A stretch of DNA of 64,000 nucleotides from Flavobacterium agrisoli (GCF_016522065.1 NZ_JAEHFV010000002.1:62001-126000); one strand, 5' to 3'. Positions 18,937-28,422 are shown, counted from the stretch's first letter. Numbers and translations: made by a program. Notes: generated by a model not told the origin, from the sequence alone.

Positions 18937-20223
18937 TTAATTTACTTTGACCTCAACTTTAGCCGTTAATTGTTTAGCCAAAGTGGTTACATAGTTGGCA
19001 AAGTATGTTGCATCTTTAAAATTAGGATCGGCACTCAATTCCCAACCCGCAACGGCATAATAGGTAACGGTTTCATTATTTTTTACATCAAATTTTGCTA
19101 AAAAAGATTGTGTTATTTCTCCGGTTTTTGGAGCTTCAATAAATCCTTTGTATCCTTTTTTAGGTACAATGATAGCCGTTCCTAAAATCCATTGTTTGTC
19201 ATAGGTTAAATGACCATGCTGAATCAAACAAACAAAATCACCGGCTTCTACTTCTTGTAATGGATTGGTATTGTTGATATTTGAAAGTGCAATTAATAAC
19301 TGCTCATTCCCTTTTAAACCATCAACTGAAACTGTGTTTTGATATCCATACATTCCGGGCCAAATGGAAGTGGTTTCATGCGCTTGATACAAATTATCAT
19401 TTACTTTCCAATTGTGATAATCATAACTTAAAACCGAATTCTCTGGACCTTCGCTTACAATTTTAAAAGTAGTGGTTTCAATAGTATTTACTTTTTCGGT
19501 TGGCAAAATTCCTAATCTTTTGATTTGATTGTCTACTAATAAACCAAAACCGCCTAGTCCAACTGAATTTCCTACTGGAAAAATATCCCTTCCCCAATCG
19601 TACATTTGGTGGTAATCATCTTCCACTTCTCCTTTTGCATTAATACCAACATTTTCTGGCGTAATTCCAGGTGTTTTTTTACCAAAAACATCTTTCGCAT
19701 TTCGTCCATCCAAATAGTGTCTAAAACCAACTTTATCATTTTCCCAAGTTGGCCCGTCGGTTTGATAACGCTGATAACCCAATGCTTTGTGTACTTCGTT
19801 GGCGGGCAAAATTTCTTCAGTAGCAGGCTTAACGGGTTGGTCTTTTGCAGCACGTTTTCCAAAACGAACGCTGGTACGAACGGTAAATTTCGGATCGGTT
19901 TCGGACCATTTTAGTTCTACTTCTTTTTTCTCTTTAGCCGAAAAATCAGTTACTAAGAAAATTTCATCCCATTTCCCATCGCCATTCAAATCGTTAACCT
20001 GAGCCGGAATGGTATCATTTCCGTGCAAAAGAATAGGAAAATTGGTGCTTTTATCGGCATTTGCAATTGCTTTTCTAGAAATTTCTACTGCTTTTTGAGG
20101 CAAGACAATTTCGGAAGTATTGTGTAATACCATTTTGGTTTGACCGTTTTGTTGCGTTTTACAACTGCTTAACAATGCGGCTACAGCGGTGGTTGCTAAT
20201 CCAAGTTGAATGCTTTTTTTCAT
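18937..20223 (-). CDS. DUF4861 domain lipoprotein
   Basis: 428 aa. Lipobox LLSSC (Cys21). The body starts with a beta-sandwich-like segment with a calcium-like loop (DLNGDGKWDE), then RYQTDGPTWENDKVGFRHYLDGRNAKD and YDWGRDIFPVGNSVGLGGFG, which I recognise as DUF4861. These proteins recur in uronic-acid polysaccharide loci. No catalytic activity is known to me; the Trp/Asp/His-rich core suggests sugar binding or an undescribed enzyme. It precedes GH28 in an operon. The upstream stretch contains a probable sRNA terminator and a separate candidate promoter. Confidence 0.75.
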   Translation of the reverse strand: MKKSIQLGLATTAVAALLSSCKTQQNGQTKMVLHNTSEIVLPQKAVEISRKAIANADKSTNFPILLHGNDTIPAQVNDLNGDGKWDEIFLVTDFSAKEKKEVELKWSETDPKFTVRTSVRFGKRAAKDQPVKPATEEILPANEVHKALGYQRYQTDGPTWENDKVGFRHYLDGRNAKDVFGKKTPGITPENVGINAKGEVEDDYHQMYDWGRDIFPVGNSVGLGGFGLLVDNQIKRLGILPTEKVNTIETTTFKIVSEGPENSVLSYDYHNWKVNDNLYQAHETTSIWPGMYGYQNTVSVDGLKGNEQLLIALSNINNTNPLQEVEAGDFVCLIQHGHLTYDKQWILGTAIIVPKKGYKGFIEAPKTGEITQSFLAKFDVKNNETVTYYAVAGWELSADPNFKDATYFANYVTTLAKQLTAKVEVKVN

Positions 20224-20303
20224 TTTATCATTTTTAAATTCGATTTATAAAATACCGTATTAAGAAATTGTTTTTTTGAAGATTCCTTAAAACTGCGCTT
20301 TTA

Positions 20304-20311
20304 CAAATTTA
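20304..20311 (-). promoter_or_regulatory. Candidate -7 box for the DUF4861-GH28 operon
   Basis: Perfect TAAATTTG on the minus strand, 80 nt before the ATG at 20223. No matching TTG at -33 and no CAGGA repeat at the 22-nt distance, so the promoter is tentative. The gene-free stretch 20224-20612 otherwise holds the sRNA candidate, its terminator and its promoter. Confidence 0.3.
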
Positions 20312-20400
20312 ACGTGTTTATTTCGGATTAAAAATCAATGCAGGAATTGCTGCTTTACCTTTGTGTGTTTTACATGATAGCCTTGATTTTATTTAAAGGC

Positions 20401-20550
20401 AAAAAAAAACGCTCAACCTATCGATTACAGCGTTTAAAAAGAAGGCTTTGTAAAACTCAACACTTATTAATGTAAATTAACTTTCTTTTTTAAAAAAATT
20501 AAAAACTATTAACTAATTAAAAATCCTTTCAAAAAAGATTTTCAAATTGC
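20401..20550 (-). ncRNA. Candidate PUL-associated small RNA (about 150 nt)
   Basis: A PUL-type operator and -7 box (20557-20601) would start transcription near 20550 on the minus strand. The transcript would end at an intrinsic terminator (20407-20435 followed by nine Ts). The region between has no ATG and no reading frame. The next gene (DUF4861) begins only 180 nt beyond the terminator. Small RNAs attached to PULs are known in Bacteroides; here the RNA is inferred only from promoter and terminator. The alternative is an attenuated leader of the DUF4861 operon. Confidence 0.5.
20407..20435 (-). terminator. Intrinsic terminator of the sRNA candidate / rhaM operon
   Basis: AAACGCT and AGCGTTT form a 7-bp stem with a 15-nt loop; nine Ts follow on the minus strand. 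It could also stop read-through from rhaM, 177 nt upstream. Confidence 0.75.
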
Positions 20551-20556
20551 TATTTT

Positions 20557-20601
20557 CAAAAGTATTCAATAAACCCCGCGAAAGTATCCTGCTGTATACT
20601 G
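20557..20601 (-). promoter_or_regulatory. PUL regulon promoter without a gene (drives sRNA candidate)
   Basis: Minus strand: CAGTA-TACAG-CAGGA (20587-20601), then 22 nt, then a perfect -7 box TACTTTTG (20557-20564). Same geometry as the susC, esterase and GH106 promoters. It lies just after the rhaM stop and 334 nt before the next ATG. Confidence 0.7.
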
Positions 20602-20612
20602 CTTTTACAATC

Positions 20613-20936
20613 TTAATCCATGTGAAAAACTTCTTTTAAAGAAGTGGAAAGCGGTGAATTATCGGGATTGGTTTCCATAATATCTTCCATATACGCCCAC
20701 CATTTTTTTACGATAGGATGATTGGGAAGCAAGTTCGAATCAAAGTCAGCACTAATTTTTTGAACCGCAAACAAAATCAAGGTTTCTTCGTCTAAAAAAA
20801 TGCTGTAATCCTGAATTCCCGTCTCCGACAATAACGCTTCTAATTCGGGCCAAATCTCATCGTGTCTTTTTTTATATTCGGTTTCAAAGCCTTTTTTTAA
20901 TTTCATTTTAAAGGCATTTCGAATGGTATTTTTCAT
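20613..20936 (-). CDS. rhaM: L-rhamnose mutarotase
   Basis: 107 aa, the normal family length, no signal peptide, so cytosolic. Typical RhaM features: NAFKMKLKKGFETEYKKRHDEIWPEL at the start (with the conserved H/E residues) and HPIVKKWWAYMEDIME near the end. It interconverts alpha and beta L-rhamnose so that rhamnose freed by GH106 can be metabolised. Its ATG overlaps the stop of the GH43-like gene upstream by 4 nt (translational coupling). Other rhamnose catabolic genes are not in the window. Confidence 0.92.
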   Translation of the reverse strand: MKNTIRNAFKMKLKKGFETEYKKRHDEIWPELEALLSETGIQDYSIFLDEETLILFAVQKISADFDSNLLPNHPIVKKWWAYMEDIMETNPDNSPLSTSLKEVFHMD

Positions 20937-21964
20937 TTTTTCGGTTTTTTTAAATTAATTTCAACTGCTTTATTCCGATTGCAAATCATTTCGCCATTGA
21001 CCAATTCCAATTCGGCCAAATGAATGGTACTGCGACGGGTTTCGTAAGTATCTTTCCCTTTGTTTTCGGGCGTTTTACCCGGATGTGTAAAATAAAACAA
21101 ATAGGCTTTGTCCTCGTTTACCAACACATCCGGATGATTGCCCACTACCTGATCGTCTACTCCCGTTCCCGGCTCGTCAAGTATCCTTTTTTCTTGTTTT
21201 TTCCAATTCAAAAAATCTGCTGATGTATACACATTCAATCCTCTCCAAGAATCGGTTATCATCCAATTTTTGTTTTTCCAACGAAATACTTTCGGACCTT
21301 CGCCTCGATCGCTTACTATTTTTTTGCCGGCATCTGTCCAATGATACAAATCGGGACTATCGGCATAATAAATAGACTTTCCGTCATTTTCATTATTGTA
21401 AAACATGCGCCAATTTCCGTTAGGCAACTGGTAAACAGAGGCATCAATACAACGTTCGGATGCTAACTTTAATTGCGATTCGAATTTCCAATCCATCATA
21501 TTTTTACTGGTGAGATGAATGATATAACGCGGATGGTACCAGTCTTCGAAAATACCCGGCACTATAGTCAAATACATGTGGTAAACGCCTTTGTATTCGA
21601 TGACATCAGGCGCCCAATGTGTGATATTCGGAACCGTATAATCAACATTACAAACCCCTTTGTAAGTCCAATGTGTTCCGTTAGTAGATTCTGCAACACC
21701 AATTTTAGTTCCGTGTACCCAACTCACCCCACTTGCAGTGGAATCACTAGCTCGTCGATTGGTATAAAACATAAACCATTTTTTTTCCTTTTTGTTCCAA
21801 ATCACAACAGGATCGGCTGCGCCATCGTAAATCGGATCTCTAAACAACGGTTTATCGGCTATATTGGATTCTTTTGCAACCTCTTTTTGCGAATAAGCCG
21901 CCGTTAGCCCCAACTGAAAAAGGAAACAGAAAAGCAGCGGTATTTTTTTTGATTTGAATAGCAT
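20933..21964 (-). CDS. GH43-like beta-propeller glycosidase
   Basis: 343 aa from the ATG at 21964 (signal peptide MLFKSKKIPLLFCFLFQLG, ending near AYSQ); a longer frame would need a TTG start. Propeller motifs: DGAADPVVIWNKKEKKWFMFYTNRRA (Asp in ADP), THWAPDVIEYKGVYHMYLT and GEGPKVFRWKNKNWMITD (Glu in GEGP), matching the Asp/Asp/Glu pattern of GH43. It begins 2 nt after the esterase stop and overlaps rhaM, forming a three-gene operon. Probable exo-acting hydrolase on a pectin side chain; the exact sugar cannot be read from sequence. Confidence 0.8.
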   Translation of the reverse strand: MLFKSKKIPLLFCFLFQLGLTAAYSQKEVAKESNIADKPLFRDPIYDGAADPVVIWNKKEKKWFMFYTNRRASDSTASGVSWVHGTKIGVAESTNGTHWTYKGVCNVDYTVPNITHWAPDVIEYKGVYHMYLTIVPGIFEDWYHPRYIIHLTSKNMMDWKFESQLKLASERCIDASVYQLPNGNWRMFYNNENDGKSIYYADSPDLYHWTDAGKKIVSDRGEGPKVFRWKNKNWMITDSWRGLNVYTSADFLNWKKQEKRILDEPGTGVDDQVVGNHPDVLVNEDKAYLFYFTHPGKTPENKGKDTYETRRSTIHLAELELVNGEMICNRNKAVEINLKKPKK

Positions 21965-21966
21965 AC

Positions 21967-23472
21967 TTATTCTTTTGATGTTTCCCAATTATCGGTTCTA
22001 AAGGGAGAAGCCGGTAAATTTTCGGCATTAAACAAATTGGGTTCGGGTACCTTTTTCCAAGCAAAACGAACGGCAACTGGCTTTTTTACTTTATCCGAAG
22101 AAACCATTACCGAATTGCCTTTAATTTTTGCAGTTGCTGGGTAAAAAACACGATCATCGCCAGCAATTTCAAATTCTTTAACCTCTTTTCCTTCTTTCTT
22201 TAAACCCGAATCGGCATGATCAAAAAACAACTGAATTTGTTGTTTTTGAATTTTCATTTCCTTGTAAAGCGGGCCAGAAAACACCAACTTACTTTCGTTA
22301 TATGTTTTGGCACGAGCCCATAATCCCAAACGGTATCCAACTGTTTGTTTGTTTCTTGGGTGAATATCGTTAGCATCGCCCACATCGGTGGTCACTACCA
22401 TTCCGCTATTTGGAATAGTTTGTAAAGAGCGTAATTGAGCTTCTCGAATTTCGGGATTTTGCCCTTTGTGAGGCGCAATTTGCACATAATAAAACGGAAA
22501 AACACCCTGATTCCATTCGGTTCTCCAACTCGCTACCATTGCCGAAAATAAGGTTTGGTAACGAAATGCGGTTTCGGCATTACTTTCACCTTGGTACCAA
22601 ATAGCTCCTTTAATGGTGAAATTGGTTAAAGGATGCAACATACCGTTATACAAAACATACGGATATTTATTTTCCTGATCTCTTTTTGGCTTTTTTAGCT
22701 CGTTGCCAGTTGCATTTTTTAAATTAACATAATAGGTTTCTAAATCCGAATAATATTTTTTTTCCTTGCTTGCATTTTCTTCCAAAATAGGAAGCAATTC
22801 TTTATTTTCTGTCAATACTTTTTCGGCTGTCCACGCTTCGGCTTTGGTTCCTCCCCAAGACGAAGAAATTAATCCGATGGGCACTTTTAGATCCTGATAC
22901 AATTCTTTCCCAAAAAAATACCCCACGGCCGAAAAATTAGCAACACTTGTAGGATTGCATTCTTGCCAATTGCCTTGCACATCATTCAAAGGTTTGTCTG
23001 ATGCAACGGTATTTACGGTAAATAAACGAATACTAGGAAAAGTAGCCTTTTGAAGTTCTTCTTCATAATTTACAACGCCATTCTTCCAAGTTCCTGGTTG
23101 TTTTCCGACGGGGAAAAACATATTCGATTGACCCGAACAAATCCAGACTTCCCCAATTAAAACATTGTGTAATGTGATTTTATTAGAGGCTGTTAACGTG
23201 ATTTCGTATGTTTTTTGACTCGCTTTTGGTGTTTGTGTAGCGACTTTCCAATTGCCTTTTTCATCGGCTTTGGTTTCTATTGCTTCTTTTTGCCAACCCA
23301 CCCGAATACTAATTTTTTCATTAGGTGACGCCCACCCCCATAAATTAACTTTGCTGTTTTGCTGTAAGACCATATTGTCACTCACCAAAGCAGGCAATTT
23401 TATTTGTGCCTTTACCAAACAACATTGCCAAAACAAGGCTATTAGTATCAGACTTTTATTCAAAAATTTCAT
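21967..23472 (-). CDS. Sialate O-acetylesterase-like esterase (SGNH fold)
   Basis: 501 aa with a signal peptide (ends near LVKAQ). An N-terminal Ig-like segment precedes the SGNH core: nucleophile Ser in CSGQSNMFFPVG, block II GLISSSWGGTKAEAW, block III WYQGESNA, and the Asp-His pair in DVGDANDIHP. Members of this group remove acetyl groups from sugars; acetylated RG-I or its side chains are the likely substrate here (inference). First gene of the esterase-GH43-rhaM operon, driven by a PUL regulon promoter. Confidence 0.85.
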   Translation of the reverse strand: MKFLNKSLILIALFWQCCLVKAQIKLPALVSDNMVLQQNSKVNLWGWASPNEKISIRVGWQKEAIETKADEKGNWKVATQTPKASQKTYEITLTASNKITLHNVLIGEVWICSGQSNMFFPVGKQPGTWKNGVVNYEEELQKATFPSIRLFTVNTVASDKPLNDVQGNWQECNPTSVANFSAVGYFFGKELYQDLKVPIGLISSSWGGTKAEAWTAEKVLTENKELLPILEENASKEKKYYSDLETYYVNLKNATGNELKKPKRDQENKYPYVLYNGMLHPLTNFTIKGAIWYQGESNAETAFRYQTLFSAMVASWRTEWNQGVFPFYYVQIAPHKGQNPEIREAQLRSLQTIPNSGMVVTTDVGDANDIHPRNKQTVGYRLGLWARAKTYNESKLVFSGPLYKEMKIQKQQIQLFFDHADSGLKKEGKEVKEFEIAGDDRVFYPATAKIKGNSVMVSSDKVKKPVAVRFAWKKVPEPNLFNAENLPASPFRTDNWETSKE

Positions 23473-23497
23473 GTGTTTAATTTTAGTTTGTCGGTTT

Positions 23498-23542
23498 TAA
23501 ATATAACGTAATACTCCTTTTTCAGCATCCTGTACTTTCCTG
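23498..23542 (-). promoter_or_regulatory. PUL regulon promoter of the esterase-GH43-rhaM operon
   Basis: Minus strand: CAGGA-AAGTA-CAGGA (23528-23542), exactly 22 nt, then -7 box TATATTTA (23498-23505), 25 nt before the ATG. Confidence 0.8.
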
Positions 23543-23554
23543 AACATCAAAAAT

Positions 23555-23586
23555 AAACCGTCTCAAATTGCGCTATGAGACGGTTT
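23555..23586 (-). terminator. Terminator after susD-like gene
   Basis: Perfect 11-bp arms (AAACCGTCTCA and TGAGACGGTTT) with T-rich sequence after them on the minus strand. It ends the susCD transcript 12 nt before the operator of the next operon. Confidence 0.85.
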
Positions 23587-23632
23587 AAAGAGTAAACAAA
23601 AAATAATTTAATTTAAAATAGAATTATATTTA

Positions 23633-25171
23633 TTAATCATATCCCAAATTTTGTTCATATAAACCAGGAACAGATAAAATTTCTTGCAATGGTATTGGGT
23701 ATAACAATGAATTATTGGTAATTTCTTGAATTCTTTTCCCTGTGTCTTCAGTAGCTCTCCATGCATTCATAGTAGTCACCGCTTTACCCGAACGAATTAA
23801 GTCAAACCATCTCGTTCCTTCCGAAAAGAATTCTTTTCTTCTTTCCAAGAATAATTGATCCAAGGTAATATTTGAAGCATTGGCAGCGATTCCCGCCCTA
23901 GTTCTAACCTGGTTTACAATAGCATCCACATCTGCTTGTGTACCTCCTCCGCCGTGCAAAGTACATTCGGCCATCATCATTAACACATCGGTATATCGAA
24001 TCACCATAAAATCAACTCCCCAATCTTCACGACCATTTCCATAACGAGCTGGGTCTATATATTTTGTAAAAACAGGTAAGGTATAACTTCCTTTATAAGT
24101 ACCCGATGCAACAGTGTAACTAGTGGCAATACATTGGGCTTTTCGTTTATCATTAGCATCAAACTGCGCCAAAAATTCGGTTGATATGGGTCTAGCTTCT
24201 AAAGAGCCTTGATTAGAATCAATTCCAACAGACGAAAAATAAGGTTGATATCCTACTTCAACCATAAAATTACCTCCTACTGGAGTAGAAATATTTTGAG
24301 TATAAGGAATTGTCAAAATATTTTCTTTATTATTATTCCCTTCAACTTTAAAAATAGAGGCATAATCCGTACCAAAAACAAATAAACCACTAGTTTTAAT
24401 ATCATTAAGCTGTTTGTAAGCCTTATCCCATTCATTTAATCCAAGCATAGCGCCGTCAATACCGTAAGTAGGACTCGAACGCGTCATGTACACTAACCCT
24501 AATAATGCTTTAGCACCGTATTTGGTTACTCGTCCGTAATTGGCCGCATCATACGATGGGCTCAAGTCTGGAATAGCCAATTCTAAATCAGAAATAATTA
24601 AATTATAAATGTCTGCAACAGGACTTCTGCCAATTGTAGCAGCTTCTTGAGCGGTTACCGTTCTATCTATTAAAGGCACCTTTCCAAACCATCTAATCAA
24701 ATCAAAGTAGCAAAAGGCTCTAAGAAAACGGGCTTCAGCCGCCATTGATGCTTTGGCTAAATGGTCTGTGAAAATTTCATTCCCTTTTTCATCAATTTTT
24801 TCAAGCAATTGGTTTGCTTTATAAATGGCATTATAATTTGATGTATAAGCTTCGTTAATATATGAAACCGAACTTATTGAGGTAAAAAAACCGTTTATAC
24901 CCTCCCAATCTCTCGAAGCTGTCGTTGTAGCATACAAATTATCCGATCTTGTTTCGCTTAAATTCAAGACTCTATTGGCATAACCATAGGTACCTGCTCC
25001 ATGAAATGCGACCGAGTAGGTTGCGTTTCTTGCTTGTATAAAATCATTTTGGTTAGCATAAAAATTTTCTGTGGTACCTTGTGATAACGGAATTTGCTCA
25101 AGTTCATCATTACAAGATGCAAAAGCAAACAACAAGAAAGCACTGGTTGCTAAATAAATATATTTTTTCAT
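23633..25171 (-). CDS. SusD/RagB family surface glycan-binding lipoprotein
   Basis: 512 aa. Lipobox FASC with Cys20, then CNDELEQIPLSQGTTENFYAN, typical of SusD N-termini; TPR-like helices follow (ARFLRAFCYFDLIRWFGKVPLI, GAKALLGLVYMTR). The C-terminal part has VRTRAGIA and FLERRKEFFSEGTRWFDLIRSG, classic SusD signatures. It caps the SusC pore and binds the oligosaccharide. It starts 6 nt after the SusC stop. This is the only SusC/D pair in the window, so it should import all surface products of this PUL. Confidence 0.97.
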   Translation of the reverse strand: MKKYIYLATSAFLLFAFASCNDELEQIPLSQGTTENFYANQNDFIQARNATYSVAFHGAGTYGYANRVLNLSETRSDNLYATTTASRDWEGINGFFTSISSVSYINEAYTSNYNAIYKANQLLEKIDEKGNEIFTDHLAKASMAAEARFLRAFCYFDLIRWFGKVPLIDRTVTAQEAATIGRSPVADIYNLIISDLELAIPDLSPSYDAANYGRVTKYGAKALLGLVYMTRSSPTYGIDGAMLGLNEWDKAYKQLNDIKTSGLFVFGTDYASIFKVEGNNNKENILTIPYTQNISTPVGGNFMVEVGYQPYFSSVGIDSNQGSLEARPISTEFLAQFDANDKRKAQCIATSYTVASGTYKGSYTLPVFTKYIDPARYGNGREDWGVDFMVIRYTDVLMMMAECTLHGGGGTQADVDAIVNQVRTRAGIAANASNITLDQLFLERRKEFFSEGTRWFDLIRSGKAVTTMNAWRATEDTGKRIQEITNNSLLYPIPLQEILSVPGLYEQNLGYD

Positions 25172-25177
25172 TTTTTC

Positions 25178-28100
25178 TTAATTAAAATTAATGTTAAGTC
25201 CTAAAACTATTGAACTAGGTAGTGGAGCTCCGCCATAATCTACAGGTACAGCAAAATCACTATTGGAACTTCCTGAAGTATTTACAGCTTCTGGATTAAA
25301 TCCAACTTTGTATTTATTCCAATAAAATAAATTTTCTCCAGTCAAATAAAGTCGCGCGTTATCTATTTTTTTAATTGATTTCACAGCGTCTTTTAAATTG
25401 TATCCCAAGGAAATACTTCTTATACTCACATAATCTGATTTATACAACCAATCCGTATTGGCTTGATAACCAAAATTTGTTTTCCAATTACCTCTTACAG
25501 CAGGATCAATATCTAATGAGTTTTCTACAGATCCCATACCTGTTCTATCAATAGCTCTACCTGTTAATCCATATACTGTACCTCCATTTTGACCTTGAAC
25601 CAAAACGCTTAAATCAAAATTTTTGTATTTAAAATTATTGGTAATTCCCCAAGTGTATTTTGGAGTTGGATTTCCAATATCCACTCTATCTTCAGAATTA
25701 ATTTTTTTATCACCGTTTTGGTCTACATATCGAGGATCGCCAAGCACTAATGCTTTTCCTCCTATTGTAGTACCTCCATTATCGATATCGGCTTGGGTAA
25801 CAACTCCGTTTTGTTGCAATGCAAAAATGGTATACATAGGCTTGCCTACTTCCAATTTTACAAACGGCACTCCTCCATCAAAAGAATTGCTTATTTCTAT
25901 TTTACTTTGACCAGGTCCTAGAGCCAAAACTTTATTTTCGTTATGACTTAAGTTAGCAGATGTTCTCCATTGGAAATCTTTGGTAGTGACATTTACGGTA
26001 TTTAATTCAAACTCCCAACCTTGGTTTTGCACTTCCCCTACATTCGTTAAATAGGTTTCAAATCCTGAAGATGCCGGAACGGGAACTCGTAATAATAAAT
26101 CACTATTGTTTTTTCTATACACTTCAAAAGTTCCTGAAATTCTATTTTTCAAGACCGAAAAATCCAAACCAAAATCAACACTTTTTGATTCTTCCCAATG
26201 TAAAGAAGGATTTGGAATTGAGGTAACACCTTGTCCTATTGCTGCTGCACCACCAATAGAATAATTATAGCTACCCAAAGTTGAATAAGCAGCATAACTA
26301 CCAATGTTATTACTTCCGTTTGTACCTAAACTGGCTCTCACTTTTAAATCATCCAACCAATTTACATCATCCATGAACGCTTCCTTTTTAATTCTCCATC
26401 CTAAGGCAAGAGAATAAAAAGTTCCCCATCTTTTATCCATACCAAATTTGGATGAACCATCACTTCGTATACTTGATGATAACAAATATTTTTCTTTATA
26501 ATCATATTGAAGTCTTGCAAAATAAGACAACAAAGTACTTTTTTCAGCATTAGTACTTCCCAAAGATCCAGCCGGAAGTGTTTCTATACTCGAATTGGTA
26601 TATAAATTTCCTGAAGATAAACTTGATCGCATAATTTCGTAAGAACTAAACGACTGCCCTAGCAAAACATTAAAATTATGATTACCTAATGATTTAGAAT
26701 AATTTATTGTGTTTTCGTTTACAATATTTTGCCTTCTATACGTATTATAAGATCCCCTTATACTTAACAATACATCGTTTGGCGTGTAACCTTCAAAAGT
26801 ATTATCCGAATTATCAAAATTTATTGTGCTCTTTAAAATTAAACCATTAATAATTTCATAATTAGCATAACCCGAAATTAAACTTCTATACATCGAATTT
26901 CTTCCCGTTTTTGCCAAAGCACTAAGCATGTTAGTAGTACTGCTTCCCCACGCATAACGTGTAGTATATTTCTCTCCCGCAGCATTAGGAGCACTTTCAA
27001 AAACAGGCGTGGCAACCAAAGCTTTAAATAAGGTATTATCCTTACCCTCTACTCCTGGATCGTTTTTAACCGAATAAGAAGGAGCTAAATTTATACCCAT
27101 TTTAAATTTATCAGACAACTTTACATCTACATTTGCTCTTGCCGAAAATAATGTATAGTCCGTACCAACAATATATCCTGTGTTTTTTTGATAGTTTGCC
27201 GAAACATAATAATTTACAGCATCTGTAGCACCCGAAGCAGATAATTGATAATTACTAAATTCTCCTGTTCTAAAAATTTTATCCTGCCAATCAATATAAT
27301 CCAAGCCAGGATGACCTGGTATATCCCAGCGTTCATCATAGATATAGGTAAAATATCTGGTATTAGTTTGATTTAAAGGCGCCGAAGGATTTACTGAATT
27401 ATAGGCAGCAATTCTTTCTCCCATAGTTTGACCAGCAGATGCTCCAGGAATACCCGAAGCCTCCCATTGCGCATCTATCATTACCTTTGCTCTATCAATC
27501 CATTGTTGAGAGGTTAACATATCTACTCTATTTGCTTCTTTGTTAATCCCTCCGTATGTATTAAAAGTGAATTTTGTTTTACCCAATTTACCTTTTTTGG
27601 TAGTAATTAATACCACCCCATTTGATGCTCTCGAACCATAAATTGCGGCAGCAGCGGCATCTTTCAATACTTCAATTGAGGCAATATCATTTGGATTCAT
27701 ATTATCCAAAGGGCTTCCATTAGAAAATCCACCGTTACTATTTGACCCTTCTGTGTAAATAGGGAATCCATCTACTACATACAACGGTTCATTACCTGCA
27801 GTTATAGAACCCGCTCCTCGAATTTCAATACTAAAAGGCTGTCCTGGCAACCCGGTAGTTTGTTTTACCCTTACCCCAGCTAATTGACCAATCAAACCTT
27901 GGTCAACTCTTGAAATAGGTCTTTCTGTAAAATTTTCGGTTTTAATAGAGGAAATGGCTCCCGTAGTTAGCTTTTTTTTCTGAGTTCCATATCCGATAAC
28001 AGTTACTTCTTCCAAAACCTGATTATCCTCTTTAAGTAAAACCTCTATTGAAGTTCGCCCTTTTAAAGCTTCTTCTACTCTAAGAAAACCCACTGACGAA

Positions 28101-28342
28101 AAAACTAAAATTGATTGCCCGTTATCACGTAAATTAATCTCAAATTTTCCATCAATATCTGTTATCACCCCATTGGAAGTACCTTTTTGATTTACACTAA
28201 CTCCTGGTATTCCAAATCCCGTTGCATCTTTCACTGTTCCGTTAATCCTATTTTGAGCCTGTACAACTCCTATAGAAAAAAATACTAAAAACAGTAACAT
28301 CTTTTTTAATGCTCCATTTTCCCAACACATTTCTAATTTCAT
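25178..28342 (-). CDS. SusC/RagA family TonB-dependent outer-membrane transporter
   Basis: 1054 aa. Signal peptide ends near VVQAQ. An N-terminal CarboxypepD_reg-like domain (about 33-110) is followed by the TonB box/plug region (EVTVIGYGTQKKKLTTGAISSI; LYVVDGFPIY; DAAAAAIYGSRASNGVVLITTKKG) and a 22-strand barrel ending GLNINFN. There is no STN domain, so signalling to an ECF sigma factor is not expected. It imports pectin oligosaccharides with its SusD partner. Transcribed from a PUL regulon promoter. Confidence 0.97.
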   Translation of the reverse strand: MKLEMCWENGALKKMLLFLVFFSIGVVQAQNRINGTVKDATGFGIPGVSVNQKGTSNGVITDIDGKFEINLRDNGQSILVFSSVGFLRVEEALKGRTSIEVLLKEDNQVLEEVTVIGYGTQKKKLTTGAISSIKTENFTERPISRVDQGLIGQLAGVRVKQTTGLPGQPFSIEIRGAGSITAGNEPLYVVDGFPIYTEGSNSNGGFSNGSPLDNMNPNDIASIEVLKDAAAAAIYGSRASNGVVLITTKKGKLGKTKFTFNTYGGINKEANRVDMLTSQQWIDRAKVMIDAQWEASGIPGASAGQTMGERIAAYNSVNPSAPLNQTNTRYFTYIYDERWDIPGHPGLDYIDWQDKIFRTGEFSNYQLSASGATDAVNYYVSANYQKNTGYIVGTDYTLFSARANVDVKLSDKFKMGINLAPSYSVKNDPGVEGKDNTLFKALVATPVFESAPNAAGEKYTTRYAWGSSTTNMLSALAKTGRNSMYRSLISGYANYEIINGLILKSTINFDNSDNTFEGYTPNDVLLSIRGSYNTYRRQNIVNENTINYSKSLGNHNFNVLLGQSFSSYEIMRSSLSSGNLYTNSSIETLPAGSLGSTNAEKSTLLSYFARLQYDYKEKYLLSSSIRSDGSSKFGMDKRWGTFYSLALGWRIKKEAFMDDVNWLDDLKVRASLGTNGSNNIGSYAAYSTLGSYNYSIGGAAAIGQGVTSIPNPSLHWEESKSVDFGLDFSVLKNRISGTFEVYRKNNSDLLLRVPVPASSGFETYLTNVGEVQNQGWEFELNTVNVTTKDFQWRTSANLSHNENKVLALGPGQSKIEISNSFDGGVPFVKLEVGKPMYTIFALQQNGVVTQADIDNGGTTIGGKALVLGDPRYVDQNGDKKINSEDRVDIGNPTPKYTWGITNNFKYKNFDLSVLVQGQNGGTVYGLTGRAIDRTGMGSVENSLDIDPAVRGNWKTNFGYQANTDWLYKSDYVSIRSISLGYNLKDAVKSIKKIDNARLYLTGENLFYWNKYKVGFNPEAVNTSGSSNSDFAVPVDYGGAPLPSSIVLGLNINFN

Positions 28343-28377
28343 AAAAAGTTAAATTTTGGTTAATCCTATTAGTGTTC

Positions 28378-28422
28378 CAAATTTATTTAGTGTGCATCTC
28401 CTTTGTGTCCTGTGGTATCCTG
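28378..28422 (-). promoter_or_regulatory. PUL regulon promoter of susCD
   Basis: Minus strand: CAGGA-TACCA-CAGGA (28408-28422), exactly 22 nt, then a perfect -7 box TAAATTTG (28378-28385), 35 nt before the ATG. The 380-nt divergent region 28343-28722 holds this promoter and the opposite one at 28599-28643; nothing else was seen between them. Confidence 0.85.

Noticed and set aside
20304..20311. The -7 box before DUF4861 as part of the PUL regulon
   Set aside because: The bases 22 nt and 32 nt upstream do not match CAGGA, so it is kept only as a low-confidence separate promoter.
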